Position numbers and translations under genes: made by a program
Shown here: piece by piece, positions 6,530 to 7,978 of the stretch
Layout of the letters: every line of letters starts with the position of its first letter
How positions within the stretch are numbered: the stretch's first letter is position 1
Notes under the pieces: generated by a model
Seen by the model: only the letters and a program-made list of their open reading frames with translations
The model's database searches: none
Told to the model about the DNA's origin: nothing
Assembly: GCA_030018875.1 (NCBI GenBank)
Contig: JASEHK010000060.1
Location: forward strand, 1-7,978
DNA: 7,978 bases
Direction: 5' to 3'
Source: Endomicrobiia bacterium
Lineage (GTDB): Bacteria; Elusimicrobiota; Endomicrobiia; PHAN01

Positions 6530-6597
6530 GCATATTAAACACTTGAACCGACAAAAACTTGCGGTGTCGTCGGACGCATCTTTGGCGCCCCGCATTT

Positions 6598-7245
6598 TTA
6601 TCGCTCGATGTCTTTGAGAATTTCCGCAAGATTTTGTTTGGCCCTGAATATAAGCGATTCCACGGCGCTGACGCTTTTGCCGATTATGGCGGCTATTTCC
6701 GCGTAAGATTTATCGTCGTAAAAAGACAGTATGAGGGATGTTTTTTGCTCGTGGGGCAACGACGCGAGCGCGCGCCTTACGCGTTTTTGTTTTTGGCTCT
6801 CGGCGTATGCGTCGTCCGGAGTTTTCTGTCCGGTGTCCGGCAAGTTTTCGCCGATGTGCGCCTCGTCGTCCCCGTCCTCCGCGCTCCGCGCCAGTCCCGC
6901 GAAAGAAAATATTTTTACTATGCGCTTTCTTCTTAAAATATTCAGCGCGGCATTGGTCGCGGTTCTATAAAGGTAGCCGCCCATGGCCTCCGGCGTAGGA
7001 CATTTTCGGATGTTCAGGTATGTCTTTATGAAAGCGCGCTGGGCGACGTCTTCGGCATCGTGAAGAGAGTTCAGGTATCTGTAAAGGTAGTTTATCAGAG
7101 GTTTTTCATATTTGACGACGAAGAATTCAAACGGAGTTTCTTCAGGGCGCTTCTCATCCGCATGTCCGTAAGACGAATCGCGGGCGTTATCTTCCGATGC
7201 CTGTATCGTCGTAAATGTTCGTTCGTTTCGGCGTCCAACCGTCAT
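6598..7245 (-). CDS. ECF-type RNA polymerase sigma factor (sigma-70 family)
   Basis: A 215-residue sigma factor with only regions 2 and 4, the ECF pattern. Region 2 spans about residues 39-107 (FEFFVVKYEKPLINYLYRYL, then DAEDVAQRAFIKTYLNI, then YLYRTATNAALNILRRKR), the core-binding and -10 reading part. A charged linker follows, about 108-150. Region 4 spans about 155-208 (ALASLPHEQK, then the helix-turn-helix YAEIAAIIGKSVSAVESLIFRAK) and should read the -35 element. The ATG at 7245 is chosen because GAGG (7256-7253) sits 7 nt before it and it overlaps the pyruvate kinase stop as ATGA; the frame stays open further upstream, but that part lies inside the pyruvate kinase gene and is not sigma-like. 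The first 35 residues are polar and look unstructured. The next gene encodes a membrane protein that is probably its anti-sigma factor. By analogy with CnrH-type systems it may control the efflux genes downstream and itself; this is inferred from position only. Confidence 0.93.
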   Translation of the reverse strand: MTVGRRNERTFTTIQASEDNARDSSYGHADEKRPEETPFEFFVVKYEKPLINYLYRYLNSLHDAEDVAQRAFIKTYLNIRKCPTPEAMGGYLYRTATNAALNILRRKRIVKIFSFAGLARSAEDGDDEAHIGENLPDTGQKTPDDAYAESQKQKRVRRALASLPHEQKTSLILSFYDDKSYAEIAAIIGKSVSAVESLIFRAKQNLAEILKDIER

Positions 7246-7978
7246 CTCGCCGCCTCGGCATATTTTATTATCTGGTTCATCATATGCACCGTTTCGGCCG
7301 GATATTTCCCGACGGCTGTCTCGGCGGAAAGCATAACGTAGTCGGCGCCGTCGAGGATGGCGTTGGCCACATCGGAAACTTCCGCGCGCGTAGGGAGAAG
7401 GGATGAAGTCATACTTTCGAGCATCTGCGTGGCGACTATCGAAAACTTGCCCGCCTCGCGGCATTTTTTTATTATGAACTTTTGCGCGAAGGGAACCTCC
7501 CATATCGGCAACGAAACTCCCATATCGCCCCGCGCGACCATTATGCCGTCCGCCGCGGCGATTATGGAATCGAGGTTTTTGATGCCCTCGCGGTTTTCTA
7601 TTTTTGCGATGATTTTAGGCGTCCGCCCGCCGGAATCTTTCGCCGCGCTTTGCGCCGCGCGTCGCGCCTCGCGCGCCTGGGCGGCCCGCGTCACAAAAGA
7701 CTGCGCTATATATTCCGCGCCGTTTGCCGCCGCCCAGACAATTCCCTGCGCGTCTTTCGACGATATGACCGGAAAATCGAGTTTTGCCGACGGAATGTTC
7801 ACGCCCTTTCTGGATCGAAGCGTTCCGCCTTCGGAGACTTTGGCTTCGACGGAGATTGGGGACGTTTTGACGGCAATCAGTTTCAGGTTGCCGTCGTCTA
7901 TGAATATCCCGTCGCCGGGTTTTATCGCCCGAAGGTTGCCCGGATAATCGAAGTATATGGTTTTATTTTCCCCCGCCG
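7242..7978 (-). CDS. pyk: Pyruvate kinase, 5' end outside window, lacking the C-terminal domain
   Basis: Pyruvate kinase transfers phosphate from phosphoenolpyruvate to ADP, giving pyruvate and ATP, in the cytoplasm at the end of glycolysis. The visible part is 244 residues; the first whole codon is at 7976. Seen in order: the end of the B domain with IDDG (visible residues 26-29) and KGVN (57-60); the A-domain motif AKIENREG (124-131) holding the catalytic Lys125 and Mg-binding Glu127; MVARGDMGV (146-154) with the second Mg ligand Asp151; ATQMLESM; and PTRAEVSDVANA followed by LSAETAVGKYP. By comparison with E. coli PykF about 95 N-terminal residues are missing at the window edge. The frame stops at TGA just after the last A-domain helix (KYAEAAR), so the usual C-terminal allosteric domain of roughly 120 residues is absent, giving an estimated 340 residues instead of about 470. 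The stop overlaps the sigma-factor start as ATGA. Identity is very secure; activity and allostery of the short form are not known from sequence. Confidence 0.96.
   Translation of the reverse strand, partial: AGENKTIYFDYPGNLRAIKPGDGIFIDDGNLKLIAVKTSPISVEAKVSEGGTLRSRKGVNIPSAKLDFPVISSKDAQGIVWAAANGAEYIAQSFVTRAAQAREARRAAQSAAKDSGGRTPKIIAKIENREGIKNLDSIIAAADGIMVARGDMGVSLPIWEVPFAQKFIIKKCREAGKFSIVATQMLESMTSSLLPTRAEVSDVANAILDGADYVMLSAETAVGKYPAETVHMMNQIIKYAEAAR
7253..7256 (-). promoter_or_regulatory. Ribosome binding site of the sigma-factor gene
   Basis: GAGG on the minus strand, in the final codons of pyruvate kinase and 7 nt before ATG 7245. It fixes the sigma start at the ATGA overlap. Confidence 0.65.

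Noticed and set aside
6518..6600. Promoter between the sigma and anti-sigma genes (TAATAT-like -10)
   Set aside because: No -35 hexamer at the proper spacing is present, and the stretch may be coding; not supportable.
7246..7503. N-terminal extension of the sigma factor by 86 residues
   Set aside because: The stretch lies inside conserved pyruvate kinase coding sequence and its translation is Arg-rich and unlike sigma factors.
7800..7830. ECF-type promoter inside pyruvate kinase (GGAAC on the minus strand)
   Set aside because: GGAAC is present but no convincing CGTC-like -10 lies 16-17 nt downstream, and it is about 580 bp from the sigma start.

Overview
The window holds one strand of tightly packed genes, all read on the minus strand (right to left). 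A Gram-negative bacterium is certain from the tripartite RND efflux genes. The base composition is moderately GC-rich, and the sequence carries short hairpin-type dispersed repeats. The lineage cannot be named with confidence. An uncultured phylum of the Elusimicrobiota/Omnitrophota kind is a guess from gene style only.

In transcription order the layout is: the 3' part of a pyruvate kinase gene (enters from the right edge, stops at 7242); an ECF-type RNA polymerase sigma factor (7245-6598); a single-span membrane protein, probably an anti-sigma factor, with a Cys/His-rich extracytoplasmic tail (6517-6086); a small DUF4190-like membrane protein (6089-5829); a TolC/CusC-type outer-membrane channel protein (5832-4540); a CusB-type periplasmic adaptor with a fused heavy-metal-binding domain (4543-3341); and a CusA-type RND pump (3185-90). 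Four junctions (pyk/sigma, anti-sigma/DUF4190, DUF4190/channel, channel/adaptor) are ATGA overlaps, so the run is almost certainly one translationally coupled operon. Its promoter is not in the window.

Together the genes look like a self-regulated Cu(I)/Ag(I) detoxification module. CusA keeps the methionine triad of the E. coli copper pump, and CusB carries metal ligands at its N-terminus, in a CxMHP...CPxCGM domain and in a His tail. The putative anti-sigma factor has six Cys and four His in its last 43 residues, which could let it sense periplasmic metal and release the sigma factor. The first gene visible is a glycolytic enzyme, unusual for such a module, and it ends without the usual C-terminal regulatory domain.

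Two non-coding stretches interrupt the packing. Between cusB and cusA (3186-3340) lies a MITE-like nested palindromic repeat, and cusA is the one downstream gene with no visible Shine-Dalgarno sequence. After cusA (1-89) there are hairpin repeat units and a 20-bp direct repeat whose first copy forms the very end of the cusA reading frame. No gene-free stretch exceeds 300 bases. No tRNA, rRNA, CRISPR, riboswitch, transposase or origin was seen.
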